From: Prauserella halophila
Lineage (GTDB): Bacteria; Actinomycetota; Actinomycetes; Mycobacteriales; Pseudonocardiaceae
Length of the DNA stretch: 64,000 nt
Direction of reading: 5' to 3'
NCBI RefSeq assembly: GCF_024171895.1
Contig: NZ_JAMTCQ010000008.1
Span: forward strand, 806,001 to 870,000
How positions within the stretch are numbered: the first letter of the stretch is position 1; each line of letters opens with the position of its first letter. Both the position numbers and the translations under genes were made by a program. The notes under the pieces are model-generated. The model did not search any database, was not told the DNA's origin, and saw only the letters and a list, made by a program, of their open reading frames with translations. Below are positions 38,409 through 48,280 of the stretch, one piece after another.

Positions 38409-39160
38409 GGCTGCTCCAGGTTCGTCGGTGTACTGACCAGTGTCCCGATCCTCTCACCGCTGACCGCACGGGCAATGTTGCCCTCGGTGAGGAGGTTGAA
38501 GACGATTATCGGCATGTTGTTGTCCATGCACAGGCTGAACGCCGTCGTGTCGGCCACCTTGAGGCCACGCTCGAGTACCTCGCGGTGAGTGACCGTGTCG
38601 TACAGCTCGGCACTCGCATCGACGCGCGGGTCGGCGGTGAACACACCGTCGACGGCCTTGGCCATCAGCACTGCGTCGCATCCGATCTCCAGAGCACGCT
38701 GGGCTGCCGCCGTATCGGTGGAGAAGTAGGGCATGCCGGTGCCGGCGCCGAAGATGACCACCCGCCCCTTCTCCAGGTGGCGCTCGGCGCGGCGCGGAAC
38801 GTAGGGCTCGGCGACCTGCCCCATCGTGATGGCGGTCTGCACCCGCGTCGGCACACCTTCCTTCTCGAGGAAGTCCTGCAGTGCCACCGAGTTCATCACG
38901 GTACCGAGCATCGCCATGTAGTCGGCGCGGTCACGATCGAGACCGCGCGTCGACAGCTCCGCACCGCGGAAGAAATTGCCACCGCCGATGACGACCGCGA
39001 TCTGCGCACCGTCGCGGACGACCTCGGCGATCTGCACGGCAACCGAGTGCACCACGTCCGGGTCGACGCCGACGGAGCCGCCGCCGAACATCTCACCGCC
39101 GAGCTTCAGCAGCACTCTCCGATAACCGCGTCCGGGCCGATCGGTCTGTCCTTCGGTCAT
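38405..39160 (-). CDS. pyrH: Uridylate kinase
   Basis: 251 residues, hexameric UMP kinase of the amino-acid-kinase fold. Motifs: [12 protein letters not shown] (ATP), [11 protein letters not shown] (UMP), [20 protein letters not shown], and [18 protein letters not shown]. The ATG at 39160 follows AAGGGA; the open frame continues upstream through short repeats that do not look coding. Located between tsf and frr as in most actinobacteria, and separated from tsf by a strong hairpin. Confidence 0.96.
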   Translation of the reverse strand: MTEGQTDRPGRGYRRVLLKLGGEMFGGGSVGVDPDVVHSVAVQIAEVVRDGAQIAVVIGGGNFFRGAELSTRGLDRDRADYMAMLGTVMNSVALQDFLEKEGVPTRVQTAITMGQVAEPYVPRRAERHLEKGRVVIFGAGTGMPYFSTDTAAAQRALEIGCDAVLMAKAVDGVFTADPRVDASAELYDTVTHREVLERGLKVADTTAFSLCMDNNMPIIVFNLLTEGNIARAVSGERIGTLVSTPTNLEQP

Positions 39161-39204
39161 ATCCGGTGGTCCCTTCAGCGTCTGCGGTGGCCGATCGGAC
39201 GGTG

Positions 39205-39246
39205 TCAGAGTCGGTCGGATCTCGGTCGGTCGGATCTCGGTCGGTG
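39205..39246. repeat. 15-bp direct repeat in the tsf-pyrH spacer
   Basis: TCGGATCTCGGTCGG occurs from about 39215 and 39230, a 15-bp step. It lies between the tsf terminator and the pyrH ribosome site. Confidence 0.6.
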
Positions 39247-39257
39247 CGGGTCTCGCA

Positions 39258-39298
39258 CATGTGCCCCGCCTCCGGCCTGGCAGGAGACGGGGCACATG
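39258..39298 (-). terminator. Hairpin terminator after tsf
   Basis: CATGTGCCCCGCCTCC and GGAGACGGGGCACATG form a 16-bp stem with one mismatch and a 9-nt loop, starting 14 bp after the tsf stop. No long U tract follows, as is usual in high-GC actinobacteria. Confidence 0.8.
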
Positions 39299-39311
39299 AG
39301 TGCGAACGAAC

Positions 39312-40136
39312 TCAGGCCTGGCCGACCTCGAAGCGGACGAACCGCGTCACGGTGACCCCGGCCTCGTCGAGCAGCGCCTGCACGGTCTTCTTGTTGTCCG
39401 TGACCGACGGCTGCTCCAGCAGGACGTTGTCCTTGTAGTAGGCGCCCACCTTGCCCTCGATGATCTTCGGCAGAGCCTGCTCCGGCTTGCCTTCCTCGCG
39501 GGCGGTCGACTCGGCGATCCGGCGCTCGTTCTCGACGACGTCGGAGGGCACCTCGTCACGCGTGAGGTACTGCGCCTTCAGCGCCGCGACCTGCAGCGCC
39601 GCACCGCGAGCGGCCTCGGCGGCCGCTTCGCCGTCGCCGGTGTACTCGATGAGCACACCGACCGCGGGCGGCAGGCCGGAGCCGCGACGGTGCAGGTACG
39701 TCTCGACGTTGCCGCCGAAGTACGTGACCCGGCGGACCTTGATCTTCTCACCGATCTTGGCCGAGAGCTCCTGGACGACCTCGCCGACGGACTTGCCGTC
39801 GACCTCGGCGGCCGTGAACTTCTCGAGATCGTCGGTCTTCTCCGACTGGGCGACCTGGACGAGCTTGTCGGCCAGCTGCTGGAACTCCTCGTTCTTCGCG
39901 ACGAAGTCGGTCTCGGAGTTCAGCTCGACCAGGGCACCGCCGGCACCTGCCACCAGGCCCTCGGCGGTCGAACGCTCGGCACGCTTGCCGACGTCCTTGG
40001 CGCCCTTGATGCGCAGGATTTCAACGGCCTTGTCGAAGTCGCCTTCGCTCTCCTCCAGCGCCTTCTTGCAGTCCATCATGCCGGAGCCGGTGAGGTCGCG
40101 GAGGCGCTTGACGTCTGCCGCGGTGTAGTTCGCCAT
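39312..40136 (-). CDS. tsf: Elongation factor Ts
   Basis: 274 residues, nucleotide exchange factor for EF-Tu. N-terminal UBA-like [20 protein letters not shown], then [20 protein letters not shown] and the EF-Tu-contacting [11 protein letters not shown]. The C-terminal part has [10 protein letters not shown] and [10 protein letters not shown]. Follows rpsB by 51 bp and is probably co-transcribed. Confidence 0.97.
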   Translation of the reverse strand: MANYTAADVKRLRDLTGSGMMDCKKALEESEGDFDKAVEILRIKGAKDVGKRAERSTAEGLVAGAGGALVELNSETDFVAKNEEFQQLADKLVQVAQSEKTDDLEKFTAAEVDGKSVGEVVQELSAKIGEKIKVRRVTYFGGNVETYLHRRGSGLPPAVGVLIEYTGDGEAAAEAARGAALQVAALKAQYLTRDEVPSDVVENERRIAESTAREEGKPEQALPKIIEGKVGAYYKDNVLLEQPSVTDNKKTVQALLDEAGVTVTRFVRFEVGQA

Positions 40137-40187
40137 CGTGCGTTTCCGTTCTCTGTCGCTGGATGCGCAGGTGGTATCGGTACTGGA

Positions 40188-40997
40188 TCAGGAAGCGGTG
40201 CTCTGACCCGCCGCCTCGGAGCCGGCGAGCAGCTCCTGCTCCCACTCGGGCAGCGGTTCGGCGGCGGCCTCGGGCTTGTCCTCACCCTCCGGAGCGGCGC
40301 CGTTGCGACCGGAACGCGCCATCAGACCGGCGGCAGCGGCCTCGGCCACCACCTTGGTCAGCAGGGCGGCGGAGCGGATCGCGTCGTCGTTGCCCGGGAT
40401 CGGGTAGTCGACCTCGTCCGGGTCGCAGTTCGTGTCGAGGATCGCCACGACCGGGATGTTGAGCTTGCGCGCCTCGCCGACGGCGATGTGCTCCTTCTTG
40501 GTGTCCACGATCCAGACGGCGCTCGGCACCTTGGACATGTCGCGGATACCGCCGAGAGTCCTCTCCAGCTTGTCCTTCTCGCGGGTGAGCGTGAGGATCT
40601 CACGCTTGTTCAGCCCCACGAAACCGCCGGTCTGCTCCATCGACTCCAGCTCCTTCAGGCGCTGGAGGCGCTTGTGCACGGTCTGGAAGTTGGTCAGCAT
40701 GCCGCCGAGCCAGCGCTGGTTCACGAACGGCATGCCCACGCGCTGGGCCTCCGTCGCGATGGCCTCCTGCGCCTGCTTCTTCGTACCGACGAACAGGATC
40801 GTGCCGCCGTGCGCGACCGTCTCCTTGACGAACTCGAACGCGCGGTCGATGTAGCTCAGCGTCTGCTGCAGGTCGATGATGTAGATGCCGTTGCGCTCGG
40901 TGAGGATGTAGCGCTTCATCTTCGGATTCCAGCGGCGGGTCTGGTGCCCGAAGTGCACGCCGGAATCGAGCAGCTGCTTCATGGTGACGACGGCCAT
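40188..40997 (-). CDS. rpsB: 30S ribosomal protein S2
   Basis: 269 residues. Typical S2: [34 protein letters not shown]-like [29 protein letters not shown], and [15 protein letters not shown]. The C-terminal ~45 residues form an acidic tail common in actinobacteria. ATG 40997 is the family start. A perfect hairpin lies about 30 nt upstream in the leader. Confidence 0.97.
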   Translation of the reverse strand: MAVVTMKQLLDSGVHFGHQTRRWNPKMKRYILTERNGIYIIDLQQTLSYIDRAFEFVKETVAHGGTILFVGTKKQAQEAIATEAQRVGMPFVNQRWLGGMLTNFQTVHKRLQRLKELESMEQTGGFVGLNKREILTLTREKDKLERTLGGIRDMSKVPSAVWIVDTKKEHIAVGEARKLNIPVVAILDTNCDPDEVDYPIPGNDDAIRSAALLTKVVAEAAAAGLMARSGRNGAAPEGEDKPEAAAEPLPEWEQELLAGSEAAGQSTAS

Positions 40998-41024
40998 GGC
41001 CTGATTCGCACCTCTTCTGTCTGG

Positions 41025-41051
41025 GCGTACCGGACGTCTCGTCCGGTACGC
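41025..41051 (-). promoter_or_regulatory. Leader hairpin upstream of rpsB
   Basis: GCGTACCGGAC and GTCCGGTACGC form a perfect 11-bp stem with a 5-nt loop, 27 bp upstream of the rpsB start codon. The next gene upstream is divergent, so this is not a terminator for another operon. It may be an S2-responsive leader element, by analogy with rpsB autoregulation in other bacteria. Confidence 0.5.
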
Positions 41052-41288
41052 GGGCCGGTTGTCGCGGTCCACCGGGTTCGGTGGCCGCCCTGGTGCCGTG
41101 CCGGCGTCCGGACTCCCGGGAGTACTCGGTCCGGGAGACCGCCGGGCACCGGTGCCCCGATCGCAGCTCGACGCCGCTCACGGGGCGCGCACGTGCACGC
41201 GAAGTCAGCCTGTGTGAACACAGACTGCGTCGAGTAGTGTACGCCGCCCGGCTGTCGGCGCTCGACCCGGACGCCCGAGCGCCGCGAG

Positions 41289-41316
41289 TTGTCCACATCG
41301 GGCTCGGCTGTCCACA
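41289..41316 (+). other. Pair of DnaA boxes
   Basis: A perfect TTGTCCACA at 41289-41297 is followed by CTGTCCACA (one mismatch) at 41308-41316, both in the same orientation, 19 bp apart. The site is in the 370-bp spacer between rpsB and the M23 gene. The rest of that spacer holds only the rpsB leader hairpin and presumed promoters. Confidence 0.5.
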
Positions 41317-41367
41317 GATTCGCAGCGCACGACCACACCCGACGTTCCGGGCGGCCACTCTGGGCGG

Positions 41368-42057
41368 ATGAGATTCCGTTCGACCGTACGAGGGCCCGCG
41401 GGCCCGCCGCCGCACGCGCGCACGACGCGGCCGGCTCCGGAGGCGCCGGGCGGCCGAGCACGTGCCGTCACCGCGGCCGCCGCCCTCACTCCCGCCCTCA
41501 CTCCCGCCGTCGCCACCGTGGTCGCGCTCCTCATGGTGGCGACTCCGCCGGCCCCCACCCCGGCACCCGCACCGCGGTCCGCGACGACGGTGGCCGGGGC
41601 CGGAACGGCCGTCGGCGCCGCGGCGCAGCCTGCGGCCGACGTGACGTTCGCCTGGCCGTTGGACCCGCAGCCCGGTGTGGTGCGCCCGTTCGACGCGCCG
41701 GACAGCGAGTACGGCCCGGGCCACCGGGGCGTGGACCTCGCGGCCGCGGCCGGGCAGCCGGTGCTCGCGGCCGCGGGCGGACGGGTCGTGCACGCAGGCG
41801 ACCTCGCGGGCAGGGGCGTCGTGTCGATCGAGCACCCCGACGGCCTGCGCACGACGTACGAACCGCTGTCGGTGCAGGTCGATGAGGGCGACCGGGTCCG
41901 CGCGGGCCTGCCCATCGGCACGGTCGCCCGCGGCCACGACGACTGTGCGGCCGCAGCCTGCCTGCACTGGGGCCTGCGCCGCGGCGAGCGGTACCTCGAC
42001 CCGGTCACGGTCGTACCGCTCGCCGGCGCGCTGCGGCTGAAACCGTGGCCCGGCTGA
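41368..42057 (+). CDS. M23-family peptidase domain protein
   Basis: 229 residues. An N-terminal basic and Pro-rich tail, then a long hydrophobic Ala/Val segment (ALTPALTPAVATVVALLMVA) acting as signal or anchor. The C-terminal LytM/M23 domain has GHRGVDLAAAAGQPVLAAAG (first His and Asp ligands) and LHWGLRRGERYLDP (HxH-like site reduced to HW). The usual H-x-H second motif is therefore incomplete, so it may be a non-catalytic LytM factor. Position matches Rv2891 between rpsB and xerC. Confidence 0.85.
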   Translation: MRFRSTVRGPAGPPPHARTTRPAPEAPGGRARAVTAAAALTPALTPAVATVVALLMVATPPAPTPAPAPRSATTVAGAGTAVGAAAQPAADVTFAWPLDPQPGVVRPFDAPDSEYGPGHRGVDLAAAAGQPVLAAAGGRVVHAGDLAGRGVVSIEHPDGLRTTYEPLSVQVDEGDRVRAGLPIGTVARGHDDCAAAACLHWGLRRGERYLDPVTVVPLAGALRLKPWPG

Positions 42058-42075
42058 AGGCCGACGCGAACCGGA

Positions 42076-43254
42076 TCAGGCCCCGGACTGTCCCTGGAGT
42101 TTCGCACGCAGGCGCAGGACCGCCCGGGTGTGCAGCTGACTGACCCTCGACTCGGTCACGCCGAGGACCTTGCCGATCTCGGCGAGCGTCAGGCTCTCGA
42201 AGTAGTAGAGGCTGACGACGATCCGGTCCCGTTCGTTGAGCTGGGCGATGGCGTCGGCGAGCTGCTTGCGGTTGTCACGGTCGACGAGCACGGCGGCCGG
42301 ATCGACCGCGTCGTCGTCGGGCAGCGACTCGACGACCGACTCGCTGTCCCGGCCCGCCGCGACCAGCGTCTCGAGCGCGACGACGCTGGTGAGGCGCAGC
42401 TGGCCGTAGAGGTCGTGCAGTTCGTTCAGCGAGATGCCCAGTTCCGTGGCGACCTCGGCGTCCGTGGGAGTCCGGCCGAGTCGCGCACCGAGCCGTTCGA
42501 GGGTGCGTTCCACCTCACGGGCACGGCTGCGGACGACGCGCGGCACCCAGTCCTGTGAACGCAGGTCGTCGAGGATCGCACCGCGGATGCGCTGCATCGC
42601 ATAGGTCTCGAAGCGCAGTCCGCGATCCGGGTCGAACTTCTCGATGGCGTCGACGAGGCCGAAGATGCCCGACTGGATCAGGTCCGCGACGTCGACGTGC
42701 GTCGGCAGACCCGTACCCACCCGGCCTGCGACGTATTTGACCAACGGGGCGTAATGCAGCACCAGGCGGTCACGGACCCGCTGGGACGGCTCGGTGGCGA
42801 ACTCGTGCCACAACGCTTTGATCGCTGCGTCCGCCTCTGCCCGTCCCCCGCCGGCGCCGGAGCCAGTGCCGGAGCCGGCGCCGTGGCCGTCGCCGGTGCC
42901 GTCGCCGGCAGCCGTCGTCGCGTGGCTCTCCGCGGTCGGCAGAGCCTCCGCAGCCGGGGCCGGGGACTGGGACTGGGACGGAGTGCGGCCCTCGCCGGCC
43001 GCACCGTTGCCGTACGCGGCAGCGGGGGTGCCGCTCTCGGCGGCCTGCGCATCGGTGCCGGGATCCGCGACAGCGGGATCCGCGACAGCCGGCGCATCGG
43101 TGACGGGCGGGCCGTGGTCGGCGCCGGACGAACCGGCGCGCTCGTGGACGGGCGCCGATTCGTGAGTGGACGTCACCGAATCACCCGCCCCACGCGCGAC
43201 CGTACGGGCCGAAACTCCACCGGCGTCATCGGGCACGGGGGTGGGTTCGGTCAT
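42076..43254 (-). CDS. whiG: WhiG/FliA-type RNA polymerase sigma factor
   Basis: 392 residues. The sigma-28 core starts near residue 145 ([20 protein letters not shown]). Region 2 has [21 protein letters not shown] and [20 protein letters not shown]; region 3 [20 protein letters not shown]; region 4 [20 protein letters not shown]. WhiG starts sporulation in aerial hyphae of Streptomyces and is absent from mycobacteria. The first ~140 residues are Ala/Gly/Pro/Asp-rich low complexity, not seen in ordinary WhiG (about 280 residues). The gene overlaps xerC by 29 bp; an internal start is possible. Confidence 0.9.
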   Translation of the reverse strand: MTEPTPVPDDAGGVSARTVARGAGDSVTSTHESAPVHERAGSSGADHGPPVTDAPAVADPAVADPGTDAQAAESGTPAAAYGNGAAGEGRTPSQSQSPAPAAEALPTAESHATTAAGDGTGDGHGAGSGTGSGAGGGRAEADAAIKALWHEFATEPSQRVRDRLVLHYAPLVKYVAGRVGTGLPTHVDVADLIQSGIFGLVDAIEKFDPDRGLRFETYAMQRIRGAILDDLRSQDWVPRVVRSRAREVERTLERLGARLGRTPTDAEVATELGISLNELHDLYGQLRLTSVVALETLVAAGRDSESVVESLPDDDAVDPAAVLVDRDNRKQLADAIAQLNERDRIVVSLYYFESLTLAEIGKVLGVTESRVSQLHTRAVLRLRAKLQGQSGA

Positions 43255-44419
43255 GAATCGCCTTCAGCCGCTCGACGGTCACATGCGTGTAGAGCTGCGT
43301 GGTGGACAGCGTAGCGTGACCGAGCAGTTCCTGAACGCTTCGCAGATCCGCTCCCCCCTCGAGCAGGTGCGTCGCCGCCGTGTGCCGCAGCCCGTGCGGG
43401 CCGGTGCCCGCCGCGCCGGGGACCGACTCTACGGCGTCGTGCACGACGCGTCGCACGGTCCTCTGGTCGATCCGCCCGCCCCGCGCACCGAGGAACAGCG
43501 CCGGCCCGGACGACGCGGTGGCCAGCGCGTCCCGGCCGGCGTCGAGCCAGGATCGCAACGCTCGTTCCGCAGGCAGCCCGAACGGGACCATCCGCTCTTT
43601 CGAGCCCTTGCCGAACACCCGCACGAGCCTGCTGCCGAGATCGATGTCGTCGACGTCGACGGCGCACAATTCGGCCACGCGTACGCCCGTCGCGTACAAC
43701 ATCTCCAGTAGCGCGTGATCGCGCAGCGCGACCGGATCCTCCTGCTGCGCACCGGAGGCGGACGCACCCAGAACGTCGGCGGTCTGCTCCTGCCGCAGCA
43801 CCCCCGGCAGTCGGCGATGCGCCTTCGGCGCCGCCAGCCGGAGTCCGGGATCGACAGCCAGCAGCCCGCGGTCGGCGGCCCACGCGGTGAACGTCCGCAC
43901 CGAGGCGGCCCGCCGTGCGAGCGTGGTGCGGCTGTGGCCCTCTCCACGCTGCTGCGCGAGCCAGGCCCGCAACACCTCGATGTCCAGGTCGTCGAGCCCG
44001 CCGGCACCGCCTTCGCCGTGAGAACCGTGCCCACTGTGCCCGCCATGAGAGTCGTCCCCGCCGGCACGGTCCGACCCGCAGGGCGCTCCTTCGGGCTCGC
44101 CAGAGTCGTCGGTGTCACCGGTGCCGCCGGTGCCACCGGCCCCGTAGGTGCCGCCGGTCCCGCCGGTCCCGTCGGTGTCGTCGGTGTCGTCGGTCCCGGG
44201 GGCCGCGATTCCGTGCAGGAACGCCAACATCGAGACGACGTCACCGGTGTAGGCGCGCACCGTGTGGTCCGACAGCCCCCGTTCGAACGCCGAGTGCCGC
44301 TCGTAGTCATCGACGACGGCTGCGACGCGGGCCGGCAGCCGCTCACGCAATCGGCGCAGGTCCGTGCGCCGACCGGCGGTGCCCGCGGCCGGTCGCCCGC
44401 GCGCGGTCGAAGAACTCAT
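43226..44419 (-). CDS. xerC: XerC-type tyrosine recombinase with low-complexity insertion
   Basis: 397 residues. The SAM-like core-binding domain begins [20 protein letters not shown]. The catalytic domain has ATGVRVAEL (Arg), [12 protein letters not shown] (Lys), [10 protein letters not shown] (His-x-x-Arg), and [15 protein letters not shown] (His and Tyr nucleophile). It resolves chromosome dimers at dif with XerD. About 75 residues of Gly/Thr/Asp/Ser/His repeats (such as [18 protein letters not shown]) are inserted within the core-binding domain between AFLHGI and [17 protein letters not shown] 44419 is used. Same context as Rv2894c. Confidence 0.92.
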   Translation of the reverse strand: MSSSTARGRPAAGTAGRRTDLRRLRERLPARVAAVVDDYERHSAFERGLSDHTVRAYTGDVVSMLAFLHGIAAPGTDDTDDTDGTGGTGGTYGAGGTGGTGDTDDSGEPEGAPCGSDRAGGDDSHGGHSGHGSHGEGGAGGLDDLDIEVLRAWLAQQRGEGHSRTTLARRAASVRTFTAWAADRGLLAVDPGLRLAAPKAHRRLPGVLRQEQTADVLGASASGAQQEDPVALRDHALLEMLYATGVRVAELCAVDVDDIDLGSRLVRVFGKGSKERMVPFGLPAERALRSWLDAGRDALATASSGPALFLGARGGRIDQRTVRRVVHDAVESVPGAAGTGPHGLRHTAATHLLEGGADLRSVQELLGHATLSTTQLYTHVTVERLKAIHDRTHPRAR

Positions 44420-44486
44420 GCCGCCGACGCTGGGCCACTCCACCCATGGGGTCAAGCATCGCCACACCTCGATGATCAAGCTGCAA

Positions 44487-45728
44487 TCAGCCCGGGCGAG
44501 GGCCGCGTTCCTCCTGTTCCGTCGCCCCGCCGAACGACGTCACCCGATCGGGGACGCCGGCGGCTCGTCGCCACCCGGACTCGCATCGTTCGGCGAACCC
44601 GGACAGTTCGAGTTCCGGCAGCAGCGCCCGCACGCGGGCGAGGGGTACACCCGATTCCTCGGCGACCGCATCCGGGGACCGGCCTCGCCGCTCCCCCAGC
44701 GCCTCGTGCACCCGCAAGGCCTGCGGTCCGAGCTCATCGGTGGGCCTGCGGGGGCGCGGGGCGGTGTCGGGCACGGCCTCGCCGAGCCGTCCGACGGTGC
44801 TCAGCACGTCCGGCACCGACGCGACCAGCGTCGCGTACGCCTCGCGGATCAGCTCGTGGCAGCCGACGGACGTCGCCGAACCGACCGGCCCCGGGACCGC
44901 CATGACGACCTTGCCGAGTGCCCCCGCCGTCGACGAGGTGTTGCGGGCACCGCTGCGTCTTCCCGCCTCGACGACGATGGTTCCCGCGGTGAGGGCCGCG
45001 AGCAGCCGGTTCCGGACGAGGAACCGGTGGCGCGCGGGTGGCGTGCCCGGCGGGTATTCGCTGACGACCGCACCACGCTCGGCGATCCGGTTGAGCAGTC
45101 CGACATGACCCGCGGGATAACCGGCATCGAGGCCGCAGCCCAGTACCGCCACGGTGGGCCCGCCCGCGGCCAGCGCTCCGCGGTGAGCGGAGCCGTCGAT
45201 GCCGTAGGCCGCACCGGAGAAGACGGTGGCACCGTCGGACACGAGCCCGTACGCGAGTTCCGCCGCGGTGTGCTCGCCGTACTCGGTCGCCGCCCGCGCG
45301 CCGACCACGGCCACCGCACCGTCCACCACCTCGTCGAGTCGCGCCGCACCCCGGATCCACAGGCCCAGCGGCGGTGCCACGCCGTCCACCCCACGGCCCG
45401 TCGCCACCTCGAGCGACAGCAGTGGCCATGCGGGCCATTCGTCGTCCTCCGGCGTCACGAGCCGATAGCCCGCCTGCGCCGCCGCCGCGAGATCCCTGTC
45501 CGCCCGGTCCGTCGCGCGCCGCGCCTCGGTCTCCTGCGCGACCGCATCGGGTACCTCGCCTCGGCGCACCCGTTCGGCCGCATCCACAGGGCCGTGCCCG
45601 GCGACGAACGCGGCGAGCGCAGGTGCGGGTGGTTCGGCGGCCCCGAGCAGGTACCCGCGAGCGCGGTGCACGGCATCGGGGGTCCCGTCGCCGTGACCGC
45701 CCTCTCCGGGGTTGCACCCGTCCTTCAT
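44487..45728 (-). CDS. dprA: DNA processing protein DprA
   Basis: 413 residues. DprA loads RecA on incoming single-stranded DNA during transformation. Rossmann-like core [52 protein letters not shown], and [20 protein letters not shown], with a C-terminal winged helix after [19 protein letters not shown] 45728 has AGGAGGG upstream and overlaps the comM stop as ATGA. It forms yraN-comM-dprA, a unit common in actinobacteria. Confidence 0.95.
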   Translation of the reverse strand: MKDGCNPGEGGHGDGTPDAVHRARGYLLGAAEPPAPALAAFVAGHGPVDAAERVRRGEVPDAVAQETEARRATDRADRDLAAAAQAGYRLVTPEDDEWPAWPLLSLEVATGRGVDGVAPPLGLWIRGAARLDEVVDGAVAVVGARAATEYGEHTAAELAYGLVSDGATVFSGAAYGIDGSAHRGALAAGGPTVAVLGCGLDAGYPAGHVGLLNRIAERGAVVSEYPPGTPPARHRFLVRNRLLAALTAGTIVVEAGRRSGARNTSSTAGALGKVVMAVPGPVGSATSVGCHELIREAYATLVASVPDVLSTVGRLGEAVPDTAPRPRRPTDELGPQALRVHEALGERRGRSPDAVAEESGVPLARVRALLPELELSGFAERCESGWRRAAGVPDRVTSFGGATEQEERGPRPG

Positions 45729-47236
45729 ACCGCCCTCCTGTCCCGGAATTCCAGCGCCGCCGCGACATGGTCGGCGACGGGTTCCTCGGCCTCGTCCAGA
45801 TCCGCGAGGGACCACGCGATGCGCAGGCAGCGATCGGCCCCGCGAGCCGTGATCGCGCCCCGGTTCAGCCCGCGGTCGAGCAGTCGCGTCACCTCCGCGG
45901 GCAGGGCGAACTCGCGACGGAGCACCGGGCCCGGCACCTCGGCATTCGTCTGCCAGCCGTGGTCCGACCACCGCTTCGCGGCACGTTCGCGGGCGGCGAC
46001 GACGCGTTCGCGGACCCGCCCGGTCGGTTCGGCGGCCTCGCCGCCCGCCATGGTCATCGCCGTGACCGGGCGCATCCGCACCCGCAGATCGACACGGTCG
46101 AGCAGCGGGCCGGACAGCTTCGCCAGGTACCGCCGCCGCGCGGCCGGACTGCAGCTGCACTCCGTTTCCCGCGGGGGCGCGCACGGACACGTGTTCGTGG
46201 CCAGCACCAACTGGAACCGCGCCGGATAGCGCACCGATCCCCGTGACCGGGCGATCCGCACCTCGCCCTCCTCCAGGACGGTGCGGAGAGCGTCGAGGCG
46301 TTCGCCGCCGTACTCGGCCGCCTCGTCGAGGAAGAGGACACCTCGATGCGCCTTGCTGATCGCGCCCGGTGCCGCGATACCGGTGCCGCCACCGATCAGT
46401 GCAGCGACCGAGATCGAATGGTGGGGCGCGACGAACGGAGGCATCCGCACCAGCGGGGAATCCGGTTGCAGCGAGCCGTCGACCGAGTGCACCGCGGTGA
46501 CCTCGAGGGCCTCGTCGTCACCGAGCTCCGGCAGCAGACCGGGCAGGCGCCTGGCCAGCATCGTCTTGCCGACCCCCGGCGGCCCGGTCATCAGCAGGTT
46601 GTGCCCGCCGGCCGCGGCGACCTCGAGGGCCCAGCGCGCCTCCGGTTGACCGACGACGTCGGCCAGATCCGCGTGCTCCGGCAGGGCAGGGCCGCGGTCC
46701 GGTTCGGCGCTCGCCAGCGAGCCCTCGTCGCACAACCAGGAGATGAGCTCCCCGAGACGCTCGGCGCCGACGACGTCGATCCCGCCGACCAGCGAACCTT
46801 CGGCCAGCGATTCGAGCGCCACGACCGCACGGCGATACCCGGCCTTCCGCGCCGCCAGCAACGCGGGCAGCACGCCGCGCACCGGCCGGACTCTGCCGTC
46901 GAGCGCGAGTTCCCCGAGCAGGGCCGTGTCCAGCAGCTTCGGCGCCGGTACTGCGCCCGACGCGGCGAGCACGGCCGCCGCGATGCCGAGGTCGTAGCCC
47001 GAACCGTCCTTCGGCAGATCCGCCGGGGACAGTCCGAGGGTGACGTTGCTGTCGGGCCAGCGCTGGCCGCTGTTGCGCACCGCTGCCCGCACCCGGTCCT
47101 TGGCCTCCCGCAGACCCGCATCCGGCAGGCCGACGAGCTTCGTTCCGGGCAATCCGGCACCGATGTCCGCTTCGATCTCCACCGGCCGCCCCTCGATGCC
47201 GATCAGGGCGACCGACCACGCACGTGCGAGAGGCAT
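45725..47236 (-). CDS. comM: YifB/ComM-family AAA ATPase
   Basis: 503 residues. N-terminal Lon-protease-like fold domain (GIEGRPVEIEADIGAGLPGT), AAA domain with Walker A GPPGVGKTMLARRLPGL and Walker B VLFLDEAAEYG, and a C-terminal Mg-chelatase-like helical domain containing CPCAPP/ECSCSPAARRRY cysteines. ComM is a branch-migration helicase that extends integration in transformation. Overlaps yraN by one base (TGATG) and dprA by four. Confidence 0.95.
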   Translation of the reverse strand: MPLARAWSVALIGIEGRPVEIEADIGAGLPGTKLVGLPDAGLREAKDRVRAAVRNSGQRWPDSNVTLGLSPADLPKDGSGYDLGIAAAVLAASGAVPAPKLLDTALLGELALDGRVRPVRGVLPALLAARKAGYRRAVVALESLAEGSLVGGIDVVGAERLGELISWLCDEGSLASAEPDRGPALPEHADLADVVGQPEARWALEVAAAGGHNLLMTGPPGVGKTMLARRLPGLLPELGDDEALEVTAVHSVDGSLQPDSPLVRMPPFVAPHHSISVAALIGGGTGIAAPGAISKAHRGVLFLDEAAEYGGERLDALRTVLEEGEVRIARSRGSVRYPARFQLVLATNTCPCAPPRETECSCSPAARRRYLAKLSGPLLDRVDLRVRMRPVTAMTMAGGEAAEPTGRVRERVVAARERAAKRWSDHGWQTNAEVPGPVLRREFALPAEVTRLLDRGLNRGAITARGADRCLRIAWSLADLDEAEEPVADHVAAALEFRDRRAV

Positions 47237-47646
47237 CAGAACGCTCCCGGGATGTGCCGGATCGTCGGCTCACCGACCGGCGGACAGTCCACGGAGAGCA
47301 CGTCGAACCGGATCGGGCACCAGGACACCTGGAACTCCGACAGCCACCGTGACGTGATCCGCCGGATGCGCGCCTGTTTGTCCTCGGTGACCGCCTCGGC
47401 AGGCTCGCCGAAGCGGCGCCCGGAGCGCGTCTTGACCTCACACACGACCAGCATCGACCGGTCGGTCGCGACGATGTCCAGCTCCCCCTCGCGGCACCGC
47501 CAGTTGCGGCTCAGCACGATCAGGCCGCCGTCGGTCAGATATCGCGCAGCCAGGTCTTCGCCCCGGCGTCCGAGTTCGAGGTGGGATCGGCTGCCTCGGC
47601 CTGCCCGGGAACGTCCGTCTCCCGGATCGCGCAACGTGGTGCTCAC
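47236..47646 (-). CDS. yraN: YraN/UPF0102 endonuclease-like protein
   Basis: 136 residues. The restriction-endonuclease-like core is visible: LGRRGEDLAARYLTDGG, NWRCREGELDIVATD (the ExD part) and VVCEVKTRSGRRFG (the ExK motif). Family members are inferred nucleases linked to DNA uptake or repair; no verified role. Start GTG 47646. First gene of the yraN-comM-dprA unit. Confidence 0.92.
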   Translation of the reverse strand: MSTTLRDPGDGRSRAGRGSRSHLELGRRGEDLAARYLTDGGLIVLSRNWRCREGELDIVATDRSMLVVCEVKTRSGRRFGEPAEAVTEDKQARIRRITSRWLSEFQVSWCPIRFDVLSVDCPPVGEPTIRHIPGAF

Positions 47647-47741
47647 TCGCGTTCACCCCCAAGGTCCGCGGCCGGCACTCACCGGCCCCGAACCCACGAT
47701 CACCGGATCGCCGTCGCCGCGGCAGGGGGTTTCTGCGAAGT

Positions 47742-47768
47742 TGTGGACAACCGGGGCACTGTGGACAA
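47742..47768 (+). other. Pair of perfect DnaA boxes (reverse orientation)
   Basis: TGTGGACAA at 47742-47750 and again at 47760-47768; both are exact reverse complements of TTGTCCACA, spaced 18 bp. They lie in the 213-bp spacer upstream of yraN. Confidence 0.55.
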
Positions 47769-47859
47769 CCCGGCTGGCACGGGCAGGCAGTGCTCCGGTT
47801 CGTCGGGGGTCCGTGCTATCGCACCGACGCCCACGGCGAGACCGGGCGCCCGCCGGACG

Positions 47860-48183
47860 TCATCCGCCGAACGGGCCCTCCTCGGGCAACCGCAGCTCGG
47901 GCTTCTCCAGCTCCTCGACGTTCACGTCCTTGAACGTGATCACCCGGACACTCTTGACGAAACGCGCCGGGCGGTACATGTCCCACACCCACGCGTCCGA
48001 CATCCGCACCTCGAAATACACCTCGCCGCCACTGTCACGCACCTGCACGTCGACGGTGTTGGCCAGGTAGAACCGTCGCTCGGTCTCCACGACGTACGAG
48101 AACTGCCCGACGATGTCGCGGTACTCCCGGTACAACGACAGTTCCATCTCGGTCTCGTACTTCTCGAGATCCTCTGCGCTCAT
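47860..48183 (-). CDS. DUF2469 protein
   Basis: 107 residues, acidic. Highly conserved actinobacterial protein (Rv2901c type): MSAEDLEKYETEMELSLYRE, YRDIVGQFSYVVETERRFYL, AWVWDMYRPARFVKSVRVIT. No known fold or activity. ATG 48183 with GAGGAG upstream; follows rnhB by about 97 bp on the same strand. Confidence 0.93.
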   Translation of the reverse strand: MSAEDLEKYETEMELSLYREYRDIVGQFSYVVETERRFYLANTVDVQVRDSGGEVYFEVRMSDAWVWDMYRPARFVKSVRVITFKDVNVEELEKPELRLPEEGPFGG

Positions 48184-48280
48184 CTGCTCCTCGCAAGCCT
48201 TGCAACCAGTCGGTGGCGAACAACCATTGTGACACCGGAACGCCGCGGCTCCGAGAGCTCGGGCCGCGCCGGTTTCCGCC

